From positions 5,415-69,414 of the forward strand of contig JAZAHA010000017.1 of the NCBI GenBank assembly GCA_036231565.1: a stretch of DNA of 64,000 nucleotides, given 5' to 3'. The stretch comes from Maricaulis sp036231565 (lineage in GTDB: Bacteria; Pseudomonadota; Alphaproteobacteria; Caulobacterales; Maricaulaceae). This document shows, in pieces, positions 45,307 through 54,936 of this stretch (the first letter of the stretch is position 1; every line of letters begins with the position of its first letter). Position numbers and translations under genes: made by a program. The notes under the pieces are model-generated. The model was not told where the DNA came from. It ran no database searches and saw only the letters and a program-made list of their open reading frames with translations.

Positions 45307-45457
45307 GCGTCATTCCTAGACCAGACGCGCCTGCGCGTCACTACGCCCGTGTGCGCTGACAGAGTGGACACGGCGTCGCAGCTCTGGTAGTAGCCGCGCC
45401 TCTGGCGAACTAGCGGCGTGAGGATGGTCCTTGCGTCCAGATAATGGAGAGAGAGCC

Positions 45458-45688
45458 ATCGTACAGATCGTTGTGCGCGACAATAATGTGGAGCAAGCGC
45501 TCCGCGCGCTGAAAAAGAAGATGCAGCGGGAAGGTACTTTCCGCGAGATGAAGCGCCGCAATCATTATGAAAAGCCGTCGGAGAAGAAGGCTCGCCAAAA
45601 GGCTGAAGCCATTCGCCGTGCGCGCAAGCTGGCCCGCAAGCGGGCTCAGCGCGAGGGTCTCATCGCGAAGCGTGGCGGTCGCCGCTAG
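45458..45688 (+). CDS. rpsU: 30S ribosomal protein S21, apparent ATC start codon
   Basis: The S21 sequence begins VQIVVRDNNVEQALRALKKK in family members after an initiator Met. Here the codon in that place is ATC (45458-45460), and a long Shine-Dalgarno GGAGAGAGAG (45446-45455) sits directly before it. The only in-frame canonical alternative is TTG 45431, which would add nine residues of unrelated sequence and bury the Shine-Dalgarno inside the gene. The protein is otherwise complete (76 residues with the basic tail KRGGRR). The start is the odd feature; the identity is certain. Confidence 0.9.
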   Translation: MVQIVVRDNNVEQALRALKKKMQREGTFREMKRRNHYEKPSEKKARQKAEAIRRARKLARKRAQREGLIAKRGGRR

Positions 45689-45717
45689 GGTCGCCAGACC
45701 TTGATACAGGTTTCGCG

Positions 45718-45757
45718 AAAACGCCGCGCCCCGGATCCGGGGCGCGGCGTTTTCCTT
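45718..45757 (+). terminator. Rho-independent terminator after rpsU
   Basis: The near-perfect palindrome AAAACGCCGCGCCCC, then GGATCC, then GGGGCGCGGCGTTTT, is followed by CCTTTTT. It lies about 30 bases after the rpsU stop. Confidence 0.93.
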
Positions 45758-45838
45758 TTTGGGGACCGATTGCGGCGCTGTTATGTGGGCAAGTAGAGCG
45801 AAGCCGTGGTGTTCATCGATTTAGCAATTTGAGTGTGG

Positions 45839-46432
45839 CTATCGTATCGTGTTGATAGATTCAATCAGACGATTTGCAATGCGTATGTATCGCTCGGCTT
45901 GATCGGTTGAGACATCAAAATCACTTGAATGAGCTGCCTTATTTCTAATAAGGCGGAGTTCTCGAAAAGCGTCGATTTCCGCCTTCGGCAACAGCTCGTT
46001 TTTGGCCAAGAATTTCTGCAAACTGAAGTAAGGCCTTGCGAGGTTCTCATCGAGGGGCAGGCCACTGTTTTCGGCGACTGAGCGAGCCGCCTTCTCGATA
46101 AGAATCCATGCTTCAAGTATTGCAGCTCGCGGATGGAGCGTGGCGGTCGTCAGAAGCGCCTCTATATTTCGAACGCCGCTCTCTCTGATAGCTTCGCTAT
46201 CAGATTCGATACTCGCTGCCGTTGCTTCTGCCCGCTGGAGCCCTGGCTCAAAGGTAGCTCTAGTGTTCCCGACGCTGAGGCTGGTCAAGCCTCGTAGGAC
46301 GGCCCTCGCCTCTGCCTTGAATATGAACCCCAAAGCAACAACGACAACTGGCCAAGCGAGGGAGTCGACTAAGTTTGCTATAAATCCGAGCACGTCAAGC
46401 GCTGGGGAAGCGTCCGATCCTGCCTGTGTCAT
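45839..46432 (-). CDS. Low-GC membrane-anchored protein with HEPN-like RNKAAH motif
   Basis: A 197-residue protein. One hydrophobic segment near the N-terminus (about 25-40, LAWPVVVVALGFIF) is followed by a helical cytosolic part. The sequence LRLIRNKAAHSSDFDVS (about 164-180) carries R-x4-H, the motif of HEPN ribonucleases and of DUF4145-like domains. The gene is visibly AT-richer than its neighbours, uses different codons and has no good ribosome site, all signs of transfer. Its role is unknown; a toxin, defence or signalling part is possible. Confidence 0.65.
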   Translation of the reverse strand: MTQAGSDASPALDVLGFIANLVDSLAWPVVVVALGFIFKAEARAVLRGLTSLSVGNTRATFEPGLQRAEATAASIESDSEAIRESGVRNIEALLTTATLHPRAAILEAWILIEKAARSVAENSGLPLDENLARPYFSLQKFLAKNELLPKAEIDAFRELRLIRNKAAHSSDFDVSTDQAERYIRIANRLIESINTIR

Positions 46433-46478
46433 GGCGCCATTTTTCGCGTATTAGCTCACAAAGGCAAATTGAAGTTTG

Positions 46479-47873
46479 CTATGCATCCTTCTTCTTCCCG
46501 CCGAACTGGAACCAGCTCTTCACCGTGTCCTGGTTGGCCTGGTTGAGGGCGCCCATGCGGAACAGGACACCCGCGCCCCAGATCACGATCATGGCGGTCA
46601 CTACCATGCCCAGGGTCGAGCCGATGATCTCGATCATGCCGATATCCTGGGGCAGGCGGACCAGCATGATGAAGGGAGTCCATAGCGGGATCCAGCTGGC
46701 GATCGCCACGACGGGCGAGTCGGGTGCTTCGATGGCCATCATCACCAGGAATAGCGGCATCATCATCACCAGCATCATCGGGCTCATCAGCGTCTGGGCG
46801 TCCTGGATCGTCTCGCACAGCGAACCGATCGCCAGGAAGACGGCGCCATACATCAGATAGCCGACGATGAAATAGCCGATCGCCGGGCCCAGCAGCGCCG
46901 GATCGAACAGGGCGGCCAGGATTTCCGCAGCCGGAATGTCGGCGGCCGCCATCAATTGCTGGATCGCCAGTCCGCCGATCGAGGCGAGCCCGCCCCAGAA
47001 GATCAGCAGGGTGGCGGACACGGCCGCCACGCCGAGCAGCTTGCCCGTGAGGATCTCATGATGCCGGGCCGAGGCCAGCATCATCTCCAGCACCTTGTTG
47101 CCCTTCTCCTCGATCATCGCGGTGAGCAACATGTTCACCACCGAGAAGATCACGATCCACAGACCGAAGGCGGTCGCCACACCCATCACGATGGGCAAGC
47201 GTTCGCTTTCTGTGACTTCCGCAGCCTCGTCGGTGCGTTCCGGATTGAGCTCGCGCACCACGGGCTCAAGGTCTTCGGCGGCCTCGATCAGCGTCGGGTC
47301 GACGCCATTCTCCACCAGATGGCGCAAGTGCATGTAATCGCGCAGGGCGTCACGGATATCGCGGCGCAGGTCGCGGTCGGTCAGATTGGTGCTCCAGTAG
47401 GCCATCTCGACCCGGCCCGGCACAGGCTCGCTGAGGAAGATGGCGGCAAAGAGCGGCTGCGGGCCGTCGGCCGTTTCCAGCTCGGCATCGCCGGTCAGAT
47501 AGGGCCGCAGTTCATTGAGATCGGTCGTGCCGGCCTCGACGCGGACATAGCCGTCATTGTCCAGCTGCATCGGATTGTCGAGTGTGGCTCCGATCTGGGG
47601 ATTGTCGGCGAGCATCTCGCGCGCGGCCTCGCGGACCTGTTCGGCCTGGTCCTCGCGGGCCCGGTTGATCTGCGCGAACACGGCCTCTTCCAGACGGCCA
47701 CCGGTCTCGTCGACCATGACGTAGTAGCGGGTCGGCTGGGAGTTCTCGATCAGGATTGGCATGCCGAAGCCCAGCGCCATGAAGAGCGGCACGGAGAGCA
47801 GCGACAGCCAGAAGCCCCAGGTCGCGACATAAGAGAGAAACTCGCGGCGGGCGATGAGATAGATATTGCGCAT
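46479..47873 (-). CDS. ABC-2 type transporter permease (NatB-like)
   Basis: A 464-residue membrane protein. A first helix (about 17-40) is followed by a large extracytoplasmic domain (about 45-245) and five or six C-terminal helices (from FGLWIVIFSVVNMLLTAMIE at about 257). The motif MIEEKGNKVLEMMLAS is the conserved NatB/ABC-2 coupling segment. It ends in a lysine-rich tail. With the ATPase just upstream, whose stop overlaps its start by one base, it forms an exporter of NatAB type. The substrate is unknown. Confidence 0.9.
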   Translation of the reverse strand: MRNIYLIARREFLSYVATWGFWLSLLSVPLFMALGFGMPILIENSQPTRYYVMVDETGGRLEEAVFAQINRAREDQAEQVREAAREMLADNPQIGATLDNPMQLDNDGYVRVEAGTTDLNELRPYLTGDAELETADGPQPLFAAIFLSEPVPGRVEMAYWSTNLTDRDLRRDIRDALRDYMHLRHLVENGVDPTLIEAAEDLEPVVRELNPERTDEAAEVTESERLPIVMGVATAFGLWIVIFSVVNMLLTAMIEEKGNKVLEMMLASARHHEILTGKLLGVAAVSATLLIFWGGLASIGGLAIQQLMAAADIPAAEILAALFDPALLGPAIGYFIVGYLMYGAVFLAIGSLCETIQDAQTLMSPMMLVMMMPLFLVMMAIEAPDSPVVAIASWIPLWTPFIMLVRLPQDIGMIEIIGSTLGMVVTAMIVIWGAGVLFRMGALNQANQDTVKSWFQFGGKKKDA

Positions 47874-48814
47874 CAGACGGTCTCCGCTTCCGGGGCGGCG
47901 GCTTCGCGGCCGACGAGATGGACAAAGGCATCGTGCAGATGTGCGCGCACCGGTTCGAACCGGGTCAGCTTCACATCGGCATCGACACAGGCCTTGAGAA
48001 TGTCCTGGGCATCGACACCGGGACCCAGATCGACGATCCAGACGTCGTGTTCGCCCTGGGTCTCGCGGTGAACCTCCCCCTTGCCGGCCAGCACCTTGGA
48101 AAGGTCATGATCGGAGACGATCTCCAGTGTCACGCGGCGCGGCACCTGGCCCAGCGCCTCGGCAACGGTGCCGTCGAAGGCCTTCCGGCCCTTGGCGATC
48201 AGCACGATCTTGTCACACAGGCGTTCGGCGTGCTCCATCACATGGGTCGAGAACAGCACGGTACGCCCGGCCTCGGCCTGACGGCGCACGACCTGCTCCA
48301 GCGCATACTGGTTCACCGGGTCGAGGCCGGAGAAGGGTTCGTCGAGAATGATGAATTCCGGCTCGTGCACCAGGGTCGAGATGATCTGGACCTTCTGCGC
48401 CATGCCCTTGGACAGGGTCTTCACCTTGCTCTCGGCGACCTCGGCGAGGCCGAACTCCTCGAGCATCTGCAGGCCGCGGCGGCGCGCTTCGGCCGGGGCA
48501 ACGCCCTTCAGCCGGGCGAAGAAGACGATCACGTCGATCACCTTCATCTTGCGATAGATGCCGCGCTCTTCCGGCAGGAAGCCGACGCGGTCCAGCGCCG
48601 CCGGACGTGGCGGGCCGCCGAACAGCGAAACCGTGCCGTGGTCGGGTGTGAGAATGCCCAGCGACATGCGCAGGCTGGTGGTCTTGCCGGCGCCGTTCGG
48701 CCCCAGGAAACCGGTGATCTGGCCGCGTTCCACGGAAAAACTGACATCGCGGACGGCGGGCTTGCCGTTGAACGTCTTGGAGACGCTGTCCAAGGCGAGA
48801 ATGGTCTCTGACAT
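47873..48814 (-). CDS. ABC transporter ATP-binding protein (NatA-like)
   Basis: A 313-residue ATPase. It has Walker A GPNGAGKTT (about 38-46), signature LSKGMAQKVQI, Walker B FIILDEPFSGLDPVN and the switch histidine in STHVMEHAE. A C-terminal DUF4162-type extension (about 210-305) is typical of NatA-like partners of ABC-2 permeases. It is the first gene of a two-gene operon. It is divergent from the DksA-like gene across 180 bases in which I see no distinct motif. Confidence 0.93.
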   Translation of the reverse strand: MSETILALDSVSKTFNGKPAVRDVSFSVERGQITGFLGPNGAGKTTSLRMSLGILTPDHGTVSLFGGPPRPAALDRVGFLPEERGIYRKMKVIDVIVFFARLKGVAPAEARRRGLQMLEEFGLAEVAESKVKTLSKGMAQKVQIISTLVHEPEFIILDEPFSGLDPVNQYALEQVVRRQAEAGRTVLFSTHVMEHAERLCDKIVLIAKGRKAFDGTVAEALGQVPRRVTLEIVSDHDLSKVLAGKGEVHRETQGEHDVWIVDLGPGVDAQDILKACVDADVKLTRFEPVRAHLHDAFVHLVGREAAAPEAETV

Positions 48815-48994
48815 GATGCCCCTCAGTATCGTGTCCCGCGAAACTAGAGGTGTGCCGCGCCGTGATCCACCGGTATTGAACAGCGCGATGTCCCTCCCGG
48901 GTCGCGCCTGCCGCCTGGTGAGGGGCTGCAGCGCGGTCTTGGGCCTGACAGCTCGCGGGGCGATAGTGCCCGCTGCAAGACAGTCGGGGAGATC

Positions 48995-49324
48995 ATGTCC
49001 ATCGAGCCGGAAACAGCCAGATCGCGGCTTGTCGCGCTACGCGGGGAATTGCGGGATCTGTCCGCGGCTGCGCGCGAGGACCGGCAGCCCGTGGTGCTCG
49101 ACCAGCAATCGGTCGGGCGTCTGTCACGCCAGGATTCCCTGCAGGTGCAGGCGATGGCCAAGGCGGCCGAGGCCCGGCGGGCGCAGGAAATACGTCGCAT
49201 CGACGCCGCGCTCGAACGGCTGGAGAATGGCGAATACGGCTGGTGCGTGGAATGCGGTGAAGCGATCGAAGCGCGGCGGCTGGAGATTGATCCGGCAACG
49301 CCGCGCTGCGCCGGTTGTGCTTAG
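48995..49324 (+). CDS. DksA/TraR-family zinc-finger protein
   Basis: A 109-residue protein. The N-terminal two-thirds is a helical hairpin (VALRGELRDLSAAAREDRQP and later), and a C-terminal C4 finger has CVECGEAI and CAGCA. DksA proteins bind in the RNA polymerase secondary channel. This one is shorter than DksA (about 150) and closer to TraR/YbiI types. The last base of its TAG stop adjoins structured repeat C. Confidence 0.88.
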   Translation: MSIEPETARSRLVALRGELRDLSAAAREDRQPVVLDQQSVGRLSRQDSLQVQAMAKAAEARRAQEIRRIDAALERLENGEYGWCVECGEAIEARRLEIDPATPRCAGCA

Positions 49325-49390
49325 AGCATTTTCAGCAAAAGTGGGGACCGGTTTTGCGGTTCGAAAATGCGACCACTCAAAAACCAGAGC
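49323..49390 (+). repeat. Structured intergenic repeat, copy C
   Basis: The outer stem is GCATTTTC/GAAAATGC (49326-49333 with 49363-49370), eight perfect pairs. The inner hairpin is GGACCG/CGGTTC (49345-49350 with 49357-49362). The linkers AAAGTGG and GCGACCACTC match copies A and B while the stem bases differ. It lies downstream of the dksA-like gene, before the oxygenase gene. Confidence 0.7.
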
Positions 49391-49419
49391 TATGCCGCGC
49401 TGTCCTGAACGAGGAAGAC

Positions 49420-50160
49420 ATGTCCGCACTCTCGCCAACCCTGGATATCGAAACGCCGCGCCGCGCGATGGCGGACACCACGCGCTGCCAGGTGGAAAGC
49501 CTGCTGGACGATGACACGCTGGCGGCGGCGCGTGCGGCCATCGATACGGTGCCGCGCTGGACGCTGGTGACCAAGCTCAATGGCCGCCATATCGATCTCG
49601 ATTCCGCGGCGATGGGACAGCAATCTGCGGCCCAGAAGGCCGAGTTCCAGCGCCATGTCGATGCCGAAGCCAGGCGCGGCTTCGGCTATCTCTACGACAC
49701 CTACTCGATCTACGACAAATGGCACCGCGGCGAGCTGCGCCGCGAAGTGCCGGCGCTGTGCGACCTGTTCGAGCTGATCAATTCCGACCGCTTTCTCGAT
49801 CCCATGCGCACTATTCTCGATGCGCCGGACATCGCCTTCGCCGATGCCCAGCTGACCCGCTATACGCGCGGCCACTTCCTGACCACACATGATGACGGTG
49901 TCGCCGGCAAGAACCGGGTCGCGGCCTATGTGCTCACCCTGTCCGATGGCTGGAAAAAGGGCTGGGGCGGGTTGCTGGAATTCTACGGCCCCGGCGGCAG
50001 TGTCGAGACTGCCTTCGTGCCGCGCGGCAATACGCTGTCGATGTTCAAGGTGCCGCAGCCGCACGCCGTGACGCGTGTCGGCGACAAGGTGCGTGCCGCG
50101 CGTGTCTCGATCACCGGCTGGCTGCGCACCGGCACCGACCCGGGACCGGGCGGCAGCTAG
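49420..50160 (+). CDS. 2-oxoglutarate/Fe(II)-dependent oxygenase, prolyl-hydroxylase-like
   Basis: A 246-residue protein from ATG 49420, with GAGGAAG in front. It has the jelly-roll iron site HDD (in FLTTHDDGVAGKNR, about 147-160), a distal histidine in VPQPHAVTRV and the 2-oxoglutarate arginine in ARVSITGWLR. The pattern matches Rps23 Pro-64 3,4-dihydroxylase/Tpa1-like proline hydroxylases. The substrate is unknown. Its last four bases overlap the convergent DUF4269 gene. Confidence 0.87.
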   Translation: MSALSPTLDIETPRRAMADTTRCQVESLLDDDTLAAARAAIDTVPRWTLVTKLNGRHIDLDSAAMGQQSAAQKAEFQRHVDAEARRGFGYLYDTYSIYDKWHRGELRREVPALCDLFELINSDRFLDPMRTILDAPDIAFADAQLTRYTRGHFLTTHDDGVAGKNRVAAYVLTLSDGWKKGWGGLLEFYGPGGSVETAFVPRGNTLSMFKVPQPHAVTRVGDKVRAARVSITGWLRTGTDPGPGGS

Positions 50161-50714
50161 GGCGCTGTGCCCTTCGTGGCATAGCCGGCGCGGCGGATCA
50201 GCGTCTGCAGGGCATCGTTGCCCGGTGAGGCGAGCTTGAGGAGTTCGGCGAAGGGATCGCCGCCCAGGCCCAGCACCCGGGCAAAGGCCGGTTCGGTCTT
50301 CAGCCCGACGGCCTTGGCGGCGCGGATATCGTCGCGAAACCGGTCTTCGGCCAGGTTCAGAAGGCGATCCTCGGCCAGCCAGTGGATATAGCTTTCATGG
50401 GTTTCCACCGGGCGGCAGCGGCCGAAAATCTCCACCGGCATGCCCTCCAGCGTCAGCCGGGCAATCACCGAGGCTTCGCCGGCATGTTCATTGTCGGCGA
50501 CCTCTGCACCGGGAAAGGCCTCGACCAGAGCGTTGCGGAAGACAGCGAGATCGGGCCCGGCGGTGCACGCGATATCGGCATCGGCATCCGGACCGTGCAC
50601 ATCCAGCGGGATCGAGCCGACCCAGCGCGGATCGAAGGGCGCAAGTCGGCCGAACACGTCTGCGCGGTCAAGTATGGCGCGCGCTTCGCACAACGTAAGA
50701 ATGTCGCAAGGCAT
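50157..50714 (-). CDS. DUF4269 nucleotidyltransferase-like protein
   Basis: A 185-residue protein. GSIPLDVHGPDADADIAC (about 33-50) resembles a nucleotidyltransferase GS...DxD site, and THESYIHWLAEDRLLNLAED is the family's second conserved stretch. DUF4269 members are related to minimal nucleotidyltransferases, but no activity is known to me. It is convergent with the oxygenase and divergent from the DUF6265 gene. Confidence 0.82.
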   Translation of the reverse strand: MPCDILTLCEARAILDRADVFGRLAPFDPRWVGSIPLDVHGPDADADIACTAGPDLAVFRNALVEAFPGAEVADNEHAGEASVIARLTLEGMPVEIFGRCRPVETHESYIHWLAEDRLLNLAEDRFRDDIRAAKAVGLKTEPAFARVLGLGGDPFAELLKLASPGNDALQTLIRRAGYATKGTAP

Positions 50715-50795
50715 GGAACGCCTTTCTCCCGATTATGCCCTAGTGTCAACGCCGTCGCTGCCAGACGGGCAGTCCGTTTCAGGGGAGGGTTTCAA

Positions 50796-51284
50796 ATGCG
50801 CGCCATTCTGATTGTCACGATCTGGCTGGGGGCGGGGCTGGGCCTGCTCTCGGCGCCGTCGAAGGCGAGCGAGCCGGACGAGGTTCTCGCCGCACTTGGC
50901 TGGCTGGAAGGGTGCTGGTCCGGGCCCGGTTTTGCGGGCGAGATGTCGGAGTGCTGGATGCGCACCGCGTCCGGCGAGCTGGTCGGAGCCTTCCAGTACA
51001 GCGCCGACGGCGCGCTGCAATTCTCTGAGATGCTGATGATCGGCCACAATCCCGACGGGGCGTTCGGCTATCACGTGAAGCACTTCAACCGCGATTTCAC
51101 CGGCTGGGAGGAAAACGGCGAACAGGTGAGTTTCGCGTTCCTTGCGCTGGACGGCGATCGCGTGATCTTCTCGGGTCTGGTGCTGGAGCGCGATGGCGAG
51201 ACGGGGCTGAAAGCCTTTCTCGACATGCGCCGCTCGGACGGGCGCGTGGAAACCGTGCCCTTCCATTTTTACAGGATGGAGTGA
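50796..51284 (+). CDS. DUF6265 family secreted protein
   Basis: A 162-residue protein with a signal peptide (about 1-24, cleavage after SKASE or before). The conserved block LGWLEGCWSGPGFAGEMSEC, then WMRTASGELVG, matches DUF6265, a small beta-barrel-like fold related to lipocalins. GGGGAGGG precedes its ATG. Its TGA overlaps the ATG of the methyltransferase by one base, so they are coupled. Confidence 0.85.
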   Translation: MRAILIVTIWLGAGLGLLSAPSKASEPDEVLAALGWLEGCWSGPGFAGEMSECWMRTASGELVGAFQYSADGALQFSEMLMIGHNPDGAFGYHVKHFNRDFTGWEENGEQVSFAFLALDGDRVIFSGLVLERDGETGLKAFLDMRRSDGRVETVPFHFYRME

Positions 51285-51898
51285 TGGGGTTTTATGACGA
51301 ACGCATCCTGCCCAACCTGATCGCCTGTGCCTGCGGCGCGCGGCCGATCGAGAAACACCGCCGGGCCGTGGTGCCGCAGGCCGGCGGCGTGGTGCTGGAA
51401 GTCGGTCTGGGATCGGGCACGAACCTGCCCTTCTACGACGCCGCACGCGTTGAACGGGTGATCGGTGTCGAACCGTCGGCGGGCATGCGGATAAAGGCGC
51501 GCCGGGCCATTGCGCGCCAGGCTGTGCCGGTAGAATTGCTCGACGCGCCCGGCGAGGCCCTGCCGCTGGACGACAACAGCGTCGACACCGTGCTGTTGAC
51601 CTTCACCCTGTGCACCATTCCCGACGCGCCGGCGGCGCTCGCCGAGATGCGGCGGGTGCTCCGGCCCGGCGGGCGGCTGATCTTCCTGGAACACGGTCTG
51701 GCGCCGGATGCCGGGGTCGCGCGCTGGCAAAGACGCATCGAACCGGTCTGGAAGCGGATCGGCGGCGGCTGCCATCTCGCCCGTCCGATGGACCGGCTGA
51801 TCGCACAGGGCGGGTTTCACATCGATACGATGGATGCCGCCTATACGCCGCGCACGCCCCGGATCGCGGGTTTTGTCTATCGCGGCATCGCGCACTAG
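51284..51898 (+). CDS. Class I SAM-dependent methyltransferase (UbiE/PmtA-like)
   Basis: A 204-residue methyltransferase. It has motif I VLEVGLGSGTNLPFYD (about 36-51), the post-I acidic residue in VIGVEPSAG, motif II VDTVLLTFTLCTI and motif III RVLRPGGRLIFLEHG (about 124-138). Its overall pattern is that of the small phospholipid or thiol methyltransferases related to UbiE. The substrate is unproven. It overlaps the upstream DUF6265 gene by one base and is followed by an NTF2-like gene after 32 bases. Confidence 0.88.
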   Translation: MGFYDERILPNLIACACGARPIEKHRRAVVPQAGGVVLEVGLGSGTNLPFYDAARVERVIGVEPSAGMRIKARRAIARQAVPVELLDAPGEALPLDDNSVDTVLLTFTLCTIPDAPAALAEMRRVLRPGGRLIFLEHGLAPDAGVARWQRRIEPVWKRIGGGCHLARPMDRLIAQGGFHIDTMDAAYTPRTPRIAGFVYRGIAH

Positions 51899-51930
51899 TC
51901 TGCAAAGGCAACAAAAGGGGAGGGGTGACC

Positions 51931-52425
51931 ATGCCGATCATCTGGCTGGGAATGCTGGCACTGGATGCGCAATTGGGTGGCTGCGGGGACGCGGCGGTCC
52001 AGGCCGAGGCGCTGGCGGCGATCGAGGCCCAGAATGCTGCTGTTGAGTCCGCCTTCGCGGATGGCGACATGGCGCGCTATGCGCAGATCTTCACCGAGGA
52101 TGCCTGGCAGGTTTCGCCGGGTTCCGCACCGCTTGCCGGGCGTGCCGCGATCGAGGCGAGCTGGTCCGGTCTGGCTTCGATGGGTGACGTGGCGTTCGAT
52201 CTGAACACGCTGGATGTCTGGGTGTGCGAAGGGTCCGCGATCGAGCGCGGCCATGGCACGCTCACCTTCGAGCCCCATGCCGGGGCGGCGGAGCAGATGC
52301 CCGGCTTTTCGGCCAGCGCAAACTATATCGCCCACTGGATCGAGGAAGCGCCGGGTGAGTGGCGCGTCCGGTCGGATGTGGCGGCCGCGGAACCCGCGCC
52401 TGACGCGGCGTCCGGACCGCACTGA
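51931..52425 (+). CDS. NTF2-like protein, YybH/SgcJ (DUF4440) type
   Basis: A 164-residue protein. A short hydrophobic leader (MPIIWLGMLAL) may be a signal or a buried strand. The core ALAAIEAQNAAVESAFADGD, MARYAQIFTEDAWQVSPGSA and the closing HWIEEAPGEWRVRSDVA follow the NTF2/DUF4440 cone fold used as an enzyme or binding scaffold. The C-terminal tail is Ala/Pro-rich. Convergent with the DUF3995 gene. Confidence 0.82.
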   Translation: MPIIWLGMLALDAQLGGCGDAAVQAEALAAIEAQNAAVESAFADGDMARYAQIFTEDAWQVSPGSAPLAGRAAIEASWSGLASMGDVAFDLNTLDVWVCEGSAIERGHGTLTFEPHAGAAEQMPGFSASANYIAHWIEEAPGEWRVRSDVAAAEPAPDAASGPH

Positions 52426-52431
52426 GCCGGC

Positions 52432-52860
52432 TCAGTTGCGCGGCGACAGGGCCAGCGCGGCGAAGGCACCGCCCAGTGCCAGGATGAGCGGGGAGAAATA
52501 GACCGCGTTGAGGTGGGCGAAGGGTTCGGCGGCCTGTGCGAAGGGGCCGGGCATATAGGTCACCGCGCCGCGCAGCAGGAAGATCAGGGCCAGGCCCGCC
52601 AGCGGTACTCGCAGCAGGATCAGCGTGTCCCAGGCCAGGACGCCGCGCGCGAAGGCAAAGCTGCCGGCGGCAAAGATCAGGACCGCAACGACGAGCGTCA
52701 CTCCGGCCGGCGGCATGACACCGCCGTGCGTGCCGATCACGGTGCGCGACAGCGCTGCCGCATTGTCGGCCGGCCAGAGGCCGCCCAGTCCCCAATAGAC
52801 ATGCAGACCGGCTGTCGCCGACAGGGTGATGAAGCAGAACCAGCCCAGAACCGTATGCAT
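52432..52860 (-). CDS. DUF3995 family membrane protein
   Basis: A 142-residue protein with four hydrophobic segments. The start is ATG 52860, after GGGGGC; ATG 52896 would add 12 residues without a site. The N-terminal HVYWGLGGLWP (about 17-27) is the DUF3995 hallmark. The function of the family is unknown. It stands alone, convergent with the NTF2-like gene. Confidence 0.82.
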   Translation of the reverse strand: MHTVLGWFCFITLSATAGLHVYWGLGGLWPADNAAALSRTVIGTHGGVMPPAGVTLVVAVLIFAAGSFAFARGVLAWDTLILLRVPLAGLALIFLLRGAVTYMPGPFAQAAEPFAHLNAVYFSPLILALGGAFAALALSPRN

Positions 52861-52913
52861 GACATGCCCCCATCCGATCCGGCGCGCGGGCATCATGCGT
52901 GACGGGGGCGGAA

Positions 52914-52946
52914 CGGGAAGCGGTCACATCGTCGCGCCGCTTCCCG
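52914..52946. terminator. Hairpin downstream of pntB
   Basis: CGGGAAGCGG and CCGCTTCCCG form a perfect ten-base stem with a 13-base loop, eight bases beyond the pntB stop. There is no T-run on either side. It may act as a weak terminator or protect the 3' end of the pnt mRNA. Confidence 0.45.
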
Positions 52947-52953
52947 GGATCCG

Positions 52954-54357
<1,404 letters not shown>

Positions 54358-54359
54358 GT

Positions 54360-54692
54360 CTAGCGCTCCTTCTTCTTGTACATGGCCAGCATGCGCCGGG
54401 TGACCAGGAAGCCCCCGAAGATGTTCACGCTCGCCAGGATGATGGCGACGAAGCCCAGCCCGCGCGAGAAGCCCGCACCGCCGCCGGACGCGGCCTGGCC
54501 TGCGACCTCGCTGCCGGCCGTGGCTGTCGCCGCCAGAAGGGCGCCGACAATGATGACCGAGGAAATGGCATTGGTGACGGCCATCAGCGGCGTGTGCAGG
54601 GCCGGGGTCACCGACCAGACGACGTAATAGCCCACGAAGACCGCCAGGACGAAGATCGCCAGGCGGAAGATGACGGGATCAACGGCTTCCAT
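54360..54692 (-). CDS. pntAB: NAD(P) transhydrogenase subunit alpha part 2
   Basis: A 110-residue protein from ATG 54692, with GGAGG at -10. Three helices carry the pattern FVGYYVVWSVTPALHTPLMA, NAISSVIIVGAL and GFVAIILASVNIFGGFLVTRRML, the membrane part of the alpha subunit in its split form. Its start lies 14 bases inside the end of the preceding small membrane gene. pntB follows two bases later. Confidence 0.95.
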   Translation of the reverse strand: MEAVDPVIFRLAIFVLAVFVGYYVVWSVTPALHTPLMAVTNAISSVIIVGALLAATATAGSEVAGQAASGGGAGFSRGLGFVAIILASVNIFGGFLVTRRMLAMYKKKER

Positions 54693-54936
54693 TGAAACCT
54701 CCAATTTGGCTCCGGCCGAAGAGCAGAACAGCGCCAATGAGAAGGGCTGAAACGCCTCCGGCGAAAGTGACAAGTTTAGCGTCGGCGCTGAGGCCGGGCT
54801 GCTGGCCGAATTGGTCAAGCGGTTCGGTCGACAGCAGCATTCCGGAGAACACACCGATGAACAGCAGGATCACTCCAACCGCAATGGCCGCGGCCGCCAG
54901 CCACGACAGGACGTTGCGGAGGAGTGCGACTATCAC
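54679..54936 (-). CDS. Small two-helix membrane protein between pntAA and pntAB
   Basis: An 85-residue protein. It starts at GTG 54936, which overlaps the pntAA stop as GTGA, and its end overlaps pntAB by 14 bases. Two helices (about 5-31, VLSWLAAAAIAVGVILLFIG, and 54-72, VTFAGGVSALLIGAVLLFG) flank a polar loop. I do not recognise a family. The double overlap argues that it is translated together with the transhydrogenase subunits and could be an accessory or assembly factor. Confidence 0.7.
   Translation of the reverse strand: MIVALLRNVLSWLAAAAIAVGVILLFIGVFSGMLLSTEPLDQFGQQPGLSADAKLVTFAGGVSALLIGAVLLFGRSQIGGFNGSR

Noticed and set aside
52914..52946. A canonical terminator after pntB.
   Set aside because: The ten-base stem is perfect, but neither side has a T-run, so it is listed as a hairpin with low confidence.
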